From NCBI GenBank assembly GCA_050309585.1, contig JBNRML010000143.1:1-22018 (forward strand): DNA of 22,018 nt, given 5' to 3'. A program made the position numbers and the translations under genes. The stretch comes from Bovifimicola sp050309585. GTDB lineage: Bacteria; Bacillota; Clostridia; Lachnospirales; Lachnospiraceae. Under the pieces are notes generated by a model, which was given only the letters and a program-made list of their open reading frames with translations, was not told the origin of the DNA and ran no database searches. Positions 15,032-22,018 of this stretch are shown here, piece after piece (position 1 is the stretch's first letter; each line of letters starts with the position of its first letter).

Positions 15032-16114
15032 GTGAGCAGAGTATATAACTTTTCAGCAGGACCTGCTGTATTACCTGAAGAAGTATTAAAAGAAGCAGCA
15101 GAGGAAATGATGGATTACAAAGGAACAGGAATGTCTGTAATGGAGATGAGCCATCGTTCAAAGGCTTATCAGGAAATTATTGATGAGGCAGAAAAAGATT
15201 TACGTGATTTGATGAACATTCCGGATAACTATAAAGTATTATTTTTACAGGGTGGAGCATCAACACAGTTTGCCATGATTCCTATGAACTTCATGAAGAA
15301 TAAAGTTGCAGATTATATTGTAACAGGACAGTGGGCTAAGAAAGCTTATCAGGAAGCACAGAAATTTGGTAAGGCAAATAAGATTGCCACTTCAGAGGAT
15401 AAGACATTTTCATACATACCTGATTGCTCAGATTTGCCTATAAGTGAAGATGCAGATTACGTTTATATCTGTGAAAACAATACAATATATGGTACAAAGT
15501 TTAAGACATTGCCAAACACAAAGGGTAAAACACTTATTTCCGACGTTTCATCATGCTTTTTATCAGAGCCGATTGATGTAACAAAATATGGTATGGTTTA
15601 CGGTGGAGTTCAGAAAAACATCGGACCTGCCGGTGTTGTTATCGCAATCATCCGTGAGGATTTAATTCCACAGGAAGACCTTCCGGGAGTTCCTACAATG
15701 CTCCAGTACAAGATTCACGCAGACAATGGTTCAATGTACAATACTCCTCCATGCTACGGAATATATATCTGTGGTAAGGTGTTTAAATGGTTAAAGAAAA
15801 TGGGCGGCCTTGAAGCTATGAAGAAACATAACGAGGAAAAAGCCAAGATTCTTTATGACTTCCTTGATGAGAGCAAATTATTCAAGGGAACAGTTGTTAA
15901 AGAAGACCGTTCACTTATGAATGTTCCATTCGTAACAGGAAATGAAGAGTTAGATGCTAAGTTTGTCAAAGAAGCAAAAGAAGCCGGTTTTGAGAACTTA
16001 AAGGGACACAGAACAGTTGGTGGTATGAGAGCCAGCATCTACAATGCAATGCCAATTGAAGGTGTTAAAGCTCTTGTTGAATTTATGAAGAAATTCGAAG
16101 AAGAGAATGCATAA
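15032..16114 (+). CDS. serC: Phosphoserine aminotransferase
   Basis: 360 residues. SerC converts 3-phosphohydroxypyruvate to O-phosphoserine with glutamate as amino donor; it is PLP-dependent. It starts with the family signature 'VYNFSAGPAVLP', then 'GTGMSVMEMSHRS', 'LFLQGGASTQFAM', and the PLP-binding Lys195 in 'YGGVQKNIGPAGV'. 'GGMRASIYNAMP' near the end binds substrate phosphate. The start is GTG with AAGGAGG (15017-15023) close upstream. It lies 81 bases after ilvB and 18 before serA, so serC-serA are co-transcribed. Confidence 0.97.
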   Translation: MSRVYNFSAGPAVLPEEVLKEAAEEMMDYKGTGMSVMEMSHRSKAYQEIIDEAEKDLRDLMNIPDNYKVLFLQGGASTQFAMIPMNFMKNKVADYIVTGQWAKKAYQEAQKFGKANKIATSEDKTFSYIPDCSDLPISEDADYVYICENNTIYGTKFKTLPNTKGKTLISDVSSCFLSEPIDVTKYGMVYGGVQKNIGPAGVVIAIIREDLIPQEDLPGVPTMLQYKIHADNGSMYNTPPCYGIYICGKVFKWLKKMGGLEAMKKHNEEKAKILYDFLDESKLFKGTVVKEDRSLMNVPFVTGNEELDAKFVKEAKEAGFENLKGHRTVGGMRASIYNAMPIEGVKALVEFMKKFEEENA

Positions 16115-16132
16115 GGAAAGGAAAATAGTGAG

Positions 16133-17302
16133 ATGACAAAGATTAATTGCTTAAATCCAATTGCTAATGTTGGTTTGGATCTTTTTACTGATAAATATGA
16201 AATGACAGATGATTTTGCACAGGCAGATGCAGTTTTAGTTCGTAGTGCAGCAATGCATGATATGGAGCTTTCTGATAATTTACTGGCAGTTGCAAGAGCT
16301 GGTGCAGGAGTTAATAACATTCCACTTGATAAATGTGCAGACAAAGGTATTGTTGTATTCAATACTCCAGGTGCTAATGCCAATGGTGTTAAAGAGTTGG
16401 TTATTGCCGGAATGCTTATGGCAGCAAGAGACATTAAGGGTGGAATTGACTGGGCTTCATCAGAAGAAGCAAAAAATGATGAGAATGTTGCAAAGACAGC
16501 TGAGAAGATTAAGAAGAATTTTGCCGGTACAGAAATCAAGGGCAAAAAGTTAGGTGTAATTGGCCTCGGTGCAATTGGTGCCATGGTTGCAAATGCAGCA
16601 GTGTCACTTGGTATGGAAGTATATGGATATGACCCATATATTTCAGTTGCGGCAGCATGGAACTTAAAGAGAGAAGTAAAGCATATCACAACAACAGAAG
16701 AAATTTTCAGAACCTGTGATTACATAACACTTCATGTGCCACTTCTTGACAGCACAAAGGGTATGATTAACAAAGAAGCCTTCGATATGATGAAGGAAGG
16801 CGTTGTAATTCTTAACTACGCAAGAGACATCCTCGTTGATGAAGCTGCAATGGCAGAGGCGTTAAAATCAGGAAAAGTTAAGAGATATATGACAGATTTC
16901 CCTAACCCAACATCAGTTAATATGGAGGGAGCCATCGTTACACCACATATTGGTGCATCAACAGAGGAATCCGAAGATAACTGTGCGGTTATGGCAGTAA
17001 ATGAGATTATGGACTTTATTGAAAATGGAAACATCAAGAATTCAGTAAATTATCCGTCATGTGATATGGGTGTCTGCAATAAGGCTGCACGTGTTACAAT
17101 TTGCCACAAGAATGTGCCAAATATGATTAGCCAGTTCACATCAGTATTTGCAGCAGAAAACATCAACATTTCTGATATGACAAATAAGAGCAGAGGCGAT
17201 TATGCGTATATGATACTTGATTTAGACTCAGCAGCTATAGAGTCAGTTGTTACAAAGCTTCAGGCAATTGATGGTGTAATAAAGGTCAGAGTGATTAAAT
17301 AG
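16133..17302 (+). CDS. serA: D-3-phosphoglycerate dehydrogenase
   Basis: 389 residues, the short SerA form. It oxidises 3-phosphoglycerate to 3-phosphohydroxypyruvate with NAD+, the entry to serine synthesis. Seen: 'VRSAAMHD', 'ARAGAGVNNIP', the Rossmann motif G-L-G-A-I-G at 144-149, 'YARDIL' with Arg231, and 'TPHIGAST' with His272. The usual catalytic Glu of the 'DVFxxEP' motif is not present: the equivalent stretch reads 'TDFPNP' (254-259), with a shortened loop. This seems a feature of a short SerA clade common in gut Firmicutes and Bacteroidetes. A C-terminal ACT domain (about 315-389, 'FAAENINISDMTNKS') suggests serine feedback. It directly follows serC; a terminator-like hairpin follows it. 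Confidence 0.93.
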   Translation: MTKINCLNPIANVGLDLFTDKYEMTDDFAQADAVLVRSAAMHDMELSDNLLAVARAGAGVNNIPLDKCADKGIVVFNTPGANANGVKELVIAGMLMAARDIKGGIDWASSEEAKNDENVAKTAEKIKKNFAGTEIKGKKLGVIGLGAIGAMVANAAVSLGMEVYGYDPYISVAAAWNLKREVKHITTTEEIFRTCDYITLHVPLLDSTKGMINKEAFDMMKEGVVILNYARDILVDEAAMAEALKSGKVKRYMTDFPNPTSVNMEGAIVTPHIGASTEESEDNCAVMAVNEIMDFIENGNIKNSVNYPSCDMGVCNKAARVTICHKNVPNMISQFTSVFAAENINISDMTNKSRGDYAYMILDLDSAAIESVVTKLQAIDGVIKVRVIK

Positions 17303-17322
17303 TAACTAAATAAAAAATGACG

Positions 17323-17362
17323 AAACGGATTGCGAAGATGTAAAGTGGGTCGCAATCCGTTT
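17323..17362 (+). terminator. Terminator-like hairpin after serA
   Basis: AAACGGATTGCGA (17323-17335) pairs perfectly with TCGCAATCCGTTT (17350-17362), 13 pairs with a 14-base loop. Only a weak T-rich tract (TTTAATCTTTC) follows, so read-through into the DUF1015 gene is likely. Confidence 0.6.
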
Positions 17363-17412
17363 AATCTTTCAACGAACGGTAACAATATTAAAAAAAACAG
17401 GTGGGAATAAAA

Positions 17413-18645
17413 ATGGCAGAAATTAAAGCATTTCAGTGTATAAAACCAACAAAGGATATGGCAGCCCAGGTGGCAGCACTTCCATATGATGTATACAACA
17501 GGGAAGAGGCAACAAGGGAAGTTCAGGGTAAACCATATACATTTTTAAGAATAGACAGGGCGGAGACCCAGTTTGACGAAAGCATTGACACATATGCAGA
17601 TTGTGTTTACGAAAAGGCAAAAGAGCTTCTTTGTGAGATGATAGACAAGGGTGTGTATGTGAAAGAAAATAAAAAATGTTACTACATTTATGAGCTGACA
17701 ATGAATGGAAGGGTTCAGACGGGAATAGTTGCATGTGCAGCCATTGATGATTATTTAAATAATGTTATAAAAAAACACGAAAATACCAGGGCAGACAAGG
17801 AATTAGACAGGATAAGACATGTTGATACCTGCAGTGCCCAGACGGGACCGATTTTCCTTGCTTATAGAAAGAATGACACGATAAATGAAATTATTGCCAA
17901 AACAAAGAAGACAGAACCGATATTTGATTTTGTTTCTGAGGATGGAATAAAACATGTGGGATATATTATCGATAATGAAAATGATATAGATGTAATTGAA
18001 AAAGAGTTTTCTTTGATTGATAATATTTACATAGCAGATGGTCACCACAGAGCAGCTTCGGCTGTTAAGGTTGGTCTCAAGAGAAGAGATGAAAATCCGG
18101 GTTATGATGTTCATTCGGAATTTAATTATTTTCTTTCGGTTCTTTTTCAGGAACAGGAGCTTATGATTATGCCTTACAACAGGGTTGTCAAGGACCTGAA
18201 TGGAATGACAAAGGAAGATTTTATTTCAAATATAGAGAATTTCTTTAGTGTCGAAAAAGTTACTGAAAAGTTTGAACCGGCGAAAAAGGGTCAGATTGCA
18301 ATGTACCTTGAAGAGGAATGGTATAAGCTTGAAGCAAAAGATGAAATATTAAGCAAAGACGCAGTGGAGGGGCTTGATGTTTCGCTTTTACAGAATTATG
18401 TGCTTGGAAAATATTTGAACATAGAAGACCCACGTACAGATAAGAGGATTGACTTTATTGGTGGCATAAGAGGAATTGGTGAATTGGAGAGAAGATGCGG
18501 TCTTGATATGAAGGTTGCATTTGCCATGTATCCAACATCAATACAGGAGCTGTTTGAGGTGGCAGACGCAGGAAAGCTTATGCCTCCAAAGTCTACATGG
18601 TTTGAACCAAAATTAAGGAGTGGATTATTTATTCATGAGATATAA
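17413..18645 (+). CDS. DUF1015 family protein, possible serine-pathway role
   Basis: 410 residues, soluble. The family (PF06245) is recognised by 'LPYDVYN' near the start, 'FLRIDRAE', 'KHENTRADKELDRIRHVD', a central 'ADGHHRAASA' around Asp209-Arg213, and the C-terminal 'MPPKSTWFEPKLRSGLF'. DUF1015 proteins have no well-established biochemical activity that I can state. The conserved Asp/His/His/Arg cluster looks like a metal or phosphate site. It lies behind serC-serA, with no serB phosphatase gene present, so a role in phosphoserine metabolism is a reasonable inference and nothing more. The ATG at 17413 has AGGTGG eight bases upstream; an in-frame GTG at 17401 overlaps that site and is rejected. 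Its end overlaps the regulator gene by 11 bases. Confidence 0.88.
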   Translation: MAEIKAFQCIKPTKDMAAQVAALPYDVYNREEATREVQGKPYTFLRIDRAETQFDESIDTYADCVYEKAKELLCEMIDKGVYVKENKKCYYIYELTMNGRVQTGIVACAAIDDYLNNVIKKHENTRADKELDRIRHVDTCSAQTGPIFLAYRKNDTINEIIAKTKKTEPIFDFVSEDGIKHVGYIIDNENDIDVIEKEFSLIDNIYIADGHHRAASAVKVGLKRRDENPGYDVHSEFNYFLSVLFQEQELMIMPYNRVVKDLNGMTKEDFISNIENFFSVEKVTEKFEPAKKGQIAMYLEEEWYKLEAKDEILSKDAVEGLDVSLLQNYVLGKYLNIEDPRTDKRIDFIGGIRGIGELERRCGLDMKVAFAMYPTSIQELFEVADAGKLMPPKSTWFEPKLRSGLFIHEI

Positions 18646-19045
18646 TACCAAACAGAGAGAATTGATATTAGAGTGTCTTTCGAATTCAGAGGGAAACCAC
18701 ATTACAGCAGAGGATATTCTGGATTATCTGAAAAAAAGAGATACCCCCGTTGGAAAATCAACTATATACAGATATCTGGAAAATCTGGTGGAACAGGGAA
18801 TTGTAAGAAAGTACACAATAAAAGAAGGGAAGAGTGCCTGTTATCAGTTTGTCGGTGAGGGAGAAAACACTCATTGTACAGAGCATTATCATTTGAAATG
18901 CAGTGTCTGTGACAGGTTGTTCCATGTATCCTGCAAATTTATGGATGGAATAAAAGAGCATATAAATGAAGAACATGGATTTGTGATAGACAGCAGTAAG
19001 ACAGTGTTTTACGGAGTTTGTGCTGATTGCAGAGAGAAATTGTAA
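18635..19045 (+). CDS. Fur-family metalloregulator, probably Zur
   Basis: 136 residues. An N-terminal winged helix ('STIYRYLENLVEQGIVRK', about 42-59, is the DNA-recognition region) precedes a metal-binding dimerisation domain. The structural zinc site is C89-x2-C92 and C129-x2-C132, and His/Cys residues around 79-100 ('HCTEHYHLKC', Cys100) can form a sensory site. Fur, PerR and Zur cannot be told apart from these motifs alone; placement upstream of znuACB favours Zur, which represses zinc uptake when zinc is plentiful. The ATG at 18635 gives the family length; an alternative GTG at 18620 overlaps the AAGGAG site. The start overlaps the end of the DUF1015 gene, so it may be translationally coupled to it. 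A strong terminator follows. Confidence 0.88.
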   Translation: MRYNTKQRELILECLSNSEGNHITAEDILDYLKKRDTPVGKSTIYRYLENLVEQGIVRKYTIKEGKSACYQFVGEGENTHCTEHYHLKCSVCDRLFHVSCKFMDGIKEHINEEHGFVIDSSKTVFYGVCADCREKL

Positions 19046-19078
19046 ATCATAGGTGGCATAAATTTTAATTATTGTAAG

Positions 19079-19118
19079 GAAAATCGACGGAGTAGCGATG
19101 GCTGCTCCGTCGATTTTC
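19079..19118 (+). terminator. Strong hairpin terminator after the Fur-family gene
   Basis: An 18-pair stem (19079-19096 with 19101-19118, one G-U pair) with a four-base GATG loop. The T-rich 3' side (GATTTTC) forms the tract; the A-rich 5' side would make it work in both directions. It separates the serine/regulator transcription unit from the zinc transporter genes. Confidence 0.8.
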
Positions 19119-19143
19119 TGATGTGGGGATTCTGATGTGGGGA
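19116..19143 (+). repeat. Two tandem copies of a 14-bp unit
   Basis: TTCTGATGTGGGGA occurs at 19116-19129 and again at 19130-19143 without a gap. A weaker third match, TTCTGATGCGG, lies at 19160-19170. The first copy overlaps the end of the terminator stem. Confidence 0.7.
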
Positions 19144-19270
19144 TTCTTACGTTGATTTTCTGATGCGGCAGATGGAAATGCACCATCTCTTCCCAAAGTT
19201 TGTTTTTCTTCTTTTTGGGTAGACAAAAGTTCTTGTTTTTTCTGGTTTTCAACGGAATATAAGGCAGTTT

Positions 19271-19308
19271 CTCTACCCAATTCCTTATTATTTTACAAAT
19301 GGGTAGAG
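19271..19308. repeat. Inverted repeat CTCTACCCA / TGGGTAGAG
   Basis: CTCTACCCA (19271-19279) and TGGGTAGAG (19300-19308) are a perfect 9-bp inverted repeat with a 20-base A/T-rich spacer. A further GGGTAGA occurs upstream at about 19217-19223. It could be a hairpin or a paired protein-binding site ahead of the znu promoter. Confidence 0.5.
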
Positions 19309-19342
19309 GTCTCATATAATTTCACATTTTTTGTGTATTATA

Positions 19343-19371
19343 TTGACAAAAAATAAATATCAGACTAATAT
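19343..19371 (+). promoter_or_regulatory. Consensus promoter of znuACB
   Basis: TTGACA (19343-19348), a 17-base spacer and TAATAT (19366-19371). The predicted start is about 19378, giving a leader of about 140 bases before znuA. Confidence 0.8.
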
Positions 19372-19380
19372 AGGAAGGTA

Positions 19381-19407
19381 TGAAAATGAAACTGAATTTC
19401 AATTTCA
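19381..19407. promoter_or_regulatory. 27-bp palindrome at the znu start site, candidate Zur operator
   Basis: The 27 bases from 19381 to 19407 form a near-perfect palindrome centred on 19394: 11 of 13 symmetric pairs match, with half-sites TGAAAATGAAA and TTTCAATTTCA. It lies at about +3 to +29 of the predicted transcript, where a bound repressor would block initiation or early elongation. It does not resemble the Bacillus Zur box that I know, so the link to the adjacent Fur-family protein is inference from position. Confidence 0.5.
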
Positions 19408-19449
19408 AATAAATATTTTGATCAATTAAGCATTTTAATCAAATAAGTC

Positions 19450-19488
19450 TACTCTCGGATTTTTTTCGCATATGAGTTTCCGGGAGTA
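19450..19488 (+). promoter_or_regulatory. Hairpin in the znuA leader
   Basis: TACTCTCGG (19450-19458) pairs with CCGGGAGTA (19480-19488), nine pairs including one G-U, with a 21-base loop that starts with a T run. It ends 12 bases before the AAGGAGG site. It is not a normal terminator because the T run lies inside the loop. Confidence 0.35.
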
Positions 19489-19517
19489 CATATAAAACAT
19501 AAGGAGGAGACAGAGGC

Positions 19518-20504
19518 GTGAAAAAAGCGATTTCATATATAATGATTTTTATAATGATTATATCAATTACGGGCTGTGGCAGATTTGAAAAACGCGATGA
19601 GAGTAAAATATATATTGTTACAACTCTGTTTCCACAATATGATTTTGCTAGGCACATTGCAGGGGACAGGGCACAGGTGAAACTGCTTCTCACACCTGGG
19701 ATGGAGGCACACAGCTTTGACCCGACACCTACAGATATAGCTGAGATAAATGAATGTGATTTGTTTTTGTACACAGGGGATGAGATGGAAGTCTGGGTAA
19801 GTGAGATTACTGACAGTCTTGAGAGAAATGTGAATATTGTCGATGTGACAAAGGGAATAGAAACAATAACAGAAGAAGAAGTTAATGGCATAAATCTCAG
19901 CGAAAAAAATGAAAATGAGCATGAAGACGAGGAAAATGACGAGCATGGACACGGACATGAGCATTTATATGACCCGCATGTGTGGACAAGTCCTGTAAAT
20001 GCCATGAAAATGGTGGAAAACATTCTGGAGGAGATTGTGAAAATCGACCCGGAAAATGAGAAAGAATACAGGGGAAATGCCAGGAAATATCTTAATGAGC
20101 TTTCTGGTATTGATAAGGAAATAAGAGAAATTGTTGCCTCGTCAGAGAATAAGACCATTTATTTTGCAGACAGATTTGCACTGAATTATTTTGTTAAGGA
20201 ATATGGACTTGATTTCATTGCCATTTATGATTCATGTTCCGCTGAAACTGAGCCGGGAGCAAAGCTGGTGGCTGAGATGATAGATCAGGTAAAAGAAAAA
20301 AATGCAAAATATGTATTTTATGCGGAAATGTCAAATCACAGAGGCGCAGATACAGTATGTAATGAAACCGGTGCGAAGGAGCTTATGCTTCATTCCTGTC
20401 ACAATGTCTCAAAGAATGAATTTGAAGCGGGTGAAACTTATATCAGTCTTATGAAGAAAAATATTGTTAATCTCAGGAAAGGACTTAATGTTTGTGATGA
20501 GTAA
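19518..20504 (+). CDS. znuA: Zinc ABC transporter substrate-binding lipoprotein
   Basis: 328 residues. The N-terminus is a lipoprotein signal peptide with lipobox 'ITGC' and acylated Cys20, so the protein is tethered outside the membrane and delivers zinc to the permease. It belongs to the cluster A-I (ZnuA/TroA) family: 'VTTLFPQYDFARHIAGD', 'GMEAHSFDPTP' with His65, a His/Glu/Asp-rich mobile loop (135-149), and 'DPHVWTSP' with His154. The third metal His, normally in an 'HDAF' motif, is replaced: the sequence reads 'FADRFALNYF' (216-225). This variant, with 'CSAETEP' following, looks like a clade feature of clostridial ZnuA proteins. Start GTG at 19518 with AAGGAGG at 19501-19507. znuC overlaps its end by 17 bases. 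Confidence 0.93.
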   Translation: MKKAISYIMIFIMIISITGCGRFEKRDESKIYIVTTLFPQYDFARHIAGDRAQVKLLLTPGMEAHSFDPTPTDIAEINECDLFLYTGDEMEVWVSEITDSLERNVNIVDVTKGIETITEEEVNGINLSEKNENEHEDEENDEHGHGHEHLYDPHVWTSPVNAMKMVENILEEIVKIDPENEKEYRGNARKYLNELSGIDKEIREIVASSENKTIYFADRFALNYFVKEYGLDFIAIYDSCSAETEPGAKLVAEMIDQVKEKNAKYVFYAEMSNHRGADTVCNETGAKELMLHSCHNVSKNEFEAGETYISLMKKNIVNLRKGLNVCDE

Positions 20505-21231
20505 ATCTGAAAAAGAATTGTTGGTTTGTAATGATATTACAATTTGTTATGATAAAAAGAATGTTCTTGAAAATTTGAGTATGAGTGTATGTGAAGGGGA
20601 TTATATAAGCATTGTGGGAGAAAATGGGACTGGTAAAAGTTCACTGATTAAAGGAATACTGGGACTTGTTCCTTTGAAGACAGGGCAGATAAAATATGAA
20701 AATGGAATGGAAAAAAAGCATATTGGTTATTTGCCACAGAATACAGAGAACCAGAGCAGCTTTCCAGCCTCTGTGTTTGAAATTATTTTGTCAGGAACTC
20801 TGACTGGGAAAAAATTCAAACCTTTTTATACTGCGGAGGACAAAAAAGCAGTATATGAGGTTATGGAAAAGCTGGGCATATCTGAGTATAGAAAAGAAAA
20901 ATTTGGAAATCTTTCCGGTGGACAAAAGCAGAGAGTAATGTTATCGAGAGCAATGGTTTCGGCCCAGAAGATTTTGTTTTTGGATGAGCCTGTGACGGGT
21001 CTCGACCCGGTTGTGACAGCGGAATTTTATGATTTGATTCACGAACTAAACCAGAAAGAAAAAATTGCTGTTGTAATGGTTTCACACGATATGGAAAACA
21101 GTATGAAATATGCAAATAAAATTCTTCAAATGAGTGAGAATGATTACTTTTTTGGTACAAAAGATGAATATTTGTCTCGTCAGAGAACACTGCCAATTCC
21201 AAATGTAGTGAATAATAATAAAACTGTATGA
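20488..21231 (+). CDS. znuC: Zinc ABC transporter ATP-binding protein
   Basis: 247 residues, a single cytoplasmic ABC ATPase domain that powers zinc import. Walker A is 'GENGTGKSS' (44-52), Q-loop Gln84, signature 'LSGGQ' (142-146), Walker B 'LFLDEP' (163-168), D-loop 'GLDP', and the switch His200 in 'VSHD'. The ATG at 20488 is chosen since AGGAAAGG (about 20475-20482) lies five bases upstream; an internal ATG at 20497 is possible. The overlap with znuA suggests translational coupling. Metal specificity comes from the neighbours, not from this protein, so manganese or iron uptake cannot be formally excluded. Confidence 0.93.
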   Translation: MFVMSKSEKELLVCNDITICYDKKNVLENLSMSVCEGDYISIVGENGTGKSSLIKGILGLVPLKTGQIKYENGMEKKHIGYLPQNTENQSSFPASVFEIILSGTLTGKKFKPFYTAEDKKAVYEVMEKLGISEYRKEKFGNLSGGQKQRVMLSRAMVSAQKILFLDEPVTGLDPVVTAEFYDLIHELNQKEKIAVVMVSHDMENSMKYANKILQMSENDYFFGTKDEYLSRQRTLPIPNVVNNNKTV

Positions 21232-21244
21232 AAGGCGGAACAAA

Positions 21245-22018
21245 GTGAAAATGATAGATGAATTAATAAAAATGTGTTCATATCAGTTTATGCAGAAGGC
21301 CATGCTGGTTGGAAGTCTTATTGCATTGTGTGCTGCTCTTTTAGGTGTCATACTTGTACTTAAAAGATTTTCAATGATAGGCGACGGACTGTCCCATGTG
21401 GGATTTGGAGCACTTTCCATAGCGATGGCAATGAATATGGCACCACTGACAGTTGCAATGCCGGTGGTGGTGATTGCAGCATTCTTTTTACTTCATTTAA
21501 GCGAAAATGGAAAACTTAAGGGTGATTCGGCAATTGCAATTATTTCCAGCAGCTCAGTGGCAATAGGTGTAATTGTAAATGCGTATACAAACGGTTCAAA
21601 TATGGATTTAAACAGCTATATGTTTGGTAGTGTTCTGGCAATGAGTGACAGTGATGTAAAGATTAGCATTATTCTTGCAGTGGTTGTATTGTCAATCTTC
21701 ATTATTTTTTATAACAGAATTTTTGCCATGACCTTTGATGAGAAATTTGCCAAAGCAACAGGAATAAGAACAGGTATGTATCAGACAATGATTTCAATAC
21801 TTACTGCAGTGACTATAGTTGTGGGTATGAGAATGATGGGAACAATGCTGATTTCAAGTCTTATTATTTTCCCGGCACTGACTTCAATGCAGGTATTTAA
21901 GAATTTTAAGTCAGTAATAATAAGCTCCGGAGCAATATCCATAGTGTGTTTTCTGATTGGAATTGTATTTTCATATTTCTATGCATTCCCAACAGGAGCC
22001 TGTATTGTTGTAGTAAAT
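21245..22018 (+). CDS. znuB: Zinc ABC transporter permease, cut by the window edge
   Basis: 258 residues are visible and the frame is still open at the right edge; the family is usually about 265-290 residues, so little is missing. It is a multi-spanning membrane protein (about seven to eight hydrophobic segments seen) of the ABC-3 family. The conserved 'LKRFSMIGDGLSHVGFGAL' near the start and 'MMGTMLISSLIIFPALTS' later are family signatures; 'DEKFAKATGI' is the cytoplasmic loop that contacts the ATPase. GTG at 21245 is chosen because AAGGCGG (21232-21238) is six bases upstream; ATG at 21251 is the alternative. Order znuA-znuC-znuB on one transcript. Confidence 0.93.
   Translation, partial: MKMIDELIKMCSYQFMQKAMLVGSLIALCAALLGVILVLKRFSMIGDGLSHVGFGALSIAMAMNMAPLTVAMPVVVIAAFFLLHLSENGKLKGDSAIAIISSSSVAIGVIVNAYTNGSNMDLNSYMFGSVLAMSDSDVKISIILAVVVLSIFIIFYNRIFAMTFDEKFAKATGIRTGMYQTMISILTAVTIVVGMRMMGTMLISSLIIFPALTSMQVFKNFKSVIISSGAISIVCFLIGIVFSYFYAFPTGACIVVVN

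Larger units (their letters stand above)
19046..19517. other. 472-bp regulatory intergenic region between the Fur-family gene and znuA
   Basis: No protein gene is supported here. In order it holds the terminator, a short tandem repeat, a 9-bp inverted repeat, a consensus promoter, a palindrome at the predicted start site and a leader hairpin before znuA (each listed separately). The rest, mainly 19144-19270, is simple-composition A/T-rich DNA in which I see nothing else. Confidence 0.7.

Noticed and set aside
16039..16689. 216-aa open frame on the minus strand
   Set aside because: Antisense to the end of serC and the start of serA; low-complexity Ala/Ser/Ile composition and no conserved motif.
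19116..19170. Short repeats suggesting a CRISPR array
   Set aside because: Only two adjacent 14-bp copies without spacers, and no cas genes.
19380..19412. 10-residue leader peptide ORF (MKMKLNFNFK) before znuA
   Set aside because: Its AGGAAGG lies one base from the ATG and mostly upstream of the predicted transcription start, so it would not be translated; the palindrome explains the sequence better.
19439..20158. 239-aa minus-strand open frame opposite znuA
   Set aside because: Ser/Phe-rich shadow of a well-supported lipoprotein gene; no independent start signal.

Overview
The window is AT-rich, low-GC Firmicutes DNA, most likely from a Lachnospiraceae-type gut clostridium (Eubacterium, Roseburia or Butyrivibrio relatives). 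The support is the A/T-rich codon use, strong GGAGG ribosome sites, a fused RibBA under an FMN riboswitch, and close resemblance of most proteins to that family. This is inference from remembered family features; no search was run. No tRNA, rRNA, CRISPR array or transposase gene was found.

Region 1 (1-4034) is a decayed accessory island. A short C-terminal remnant of an HD-GYP c-di-GMP phosphodiesterase is followed by two intact genes for related membrane-anchored extracellular proteins. After these come the first 53 codons of a third, which breaks off inside its membrane/signal segment, and an orphan 55-aa fragment. Next is a DUF2357-like protein with a small highly charged ORF overlapping its end, and last a C-terminal piece of an EAL-domain protein. 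Remnants of c-di-GMP enzymes at both ends and broken genes inside point to repeated recombination or deletion. The two surface proteins share a 'TFYL' strand and a W-x-E-G-x-D-x-x-C motif and are the least understood part of the window.

Region 2 (4009-6348) has a minus-strand CmpB-type membrane protein, then tgt and yajC. The two are separated by a 144-bp palindromic element with 19-bp perfect terminal inverted repeats and several nested hairpins, probably a MITE-like repeat.

Region 3 (6354-10290) is a complete riboflavin operon: consensus promoter, FMN riboswitch, intrinsic terminator, then ribD, ribE, ribBA and ribH. Together these convert GTP and ribulose 5-phosphate to riboflavin, apart from the unassigned phosphatase step.

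Region 4 (10298-18645) carries amino-acid synthesis genes: leuB, ilvD and ilvB (branched chain), then serC, serA and a DUF1015 gene. leuA, leuCD, ilvC, the ilvN/H subunit and serB are absent here. The DUF1015 gene next to serCA, with no serB, suggests a role in serine metabolism.

Region 5 (18635-22018) is a zinc module: a Fur-family regulator (probably Zur) overlapping the end of the DUF1015 gene, a strong terminator, a regulatory spacer, and znuA-znuC-znuB. The spacer has a consensus promoter whose predicted start site coincides with a 27-bp palindrome, a candidate Zur operator. znuB runs off the right edge.
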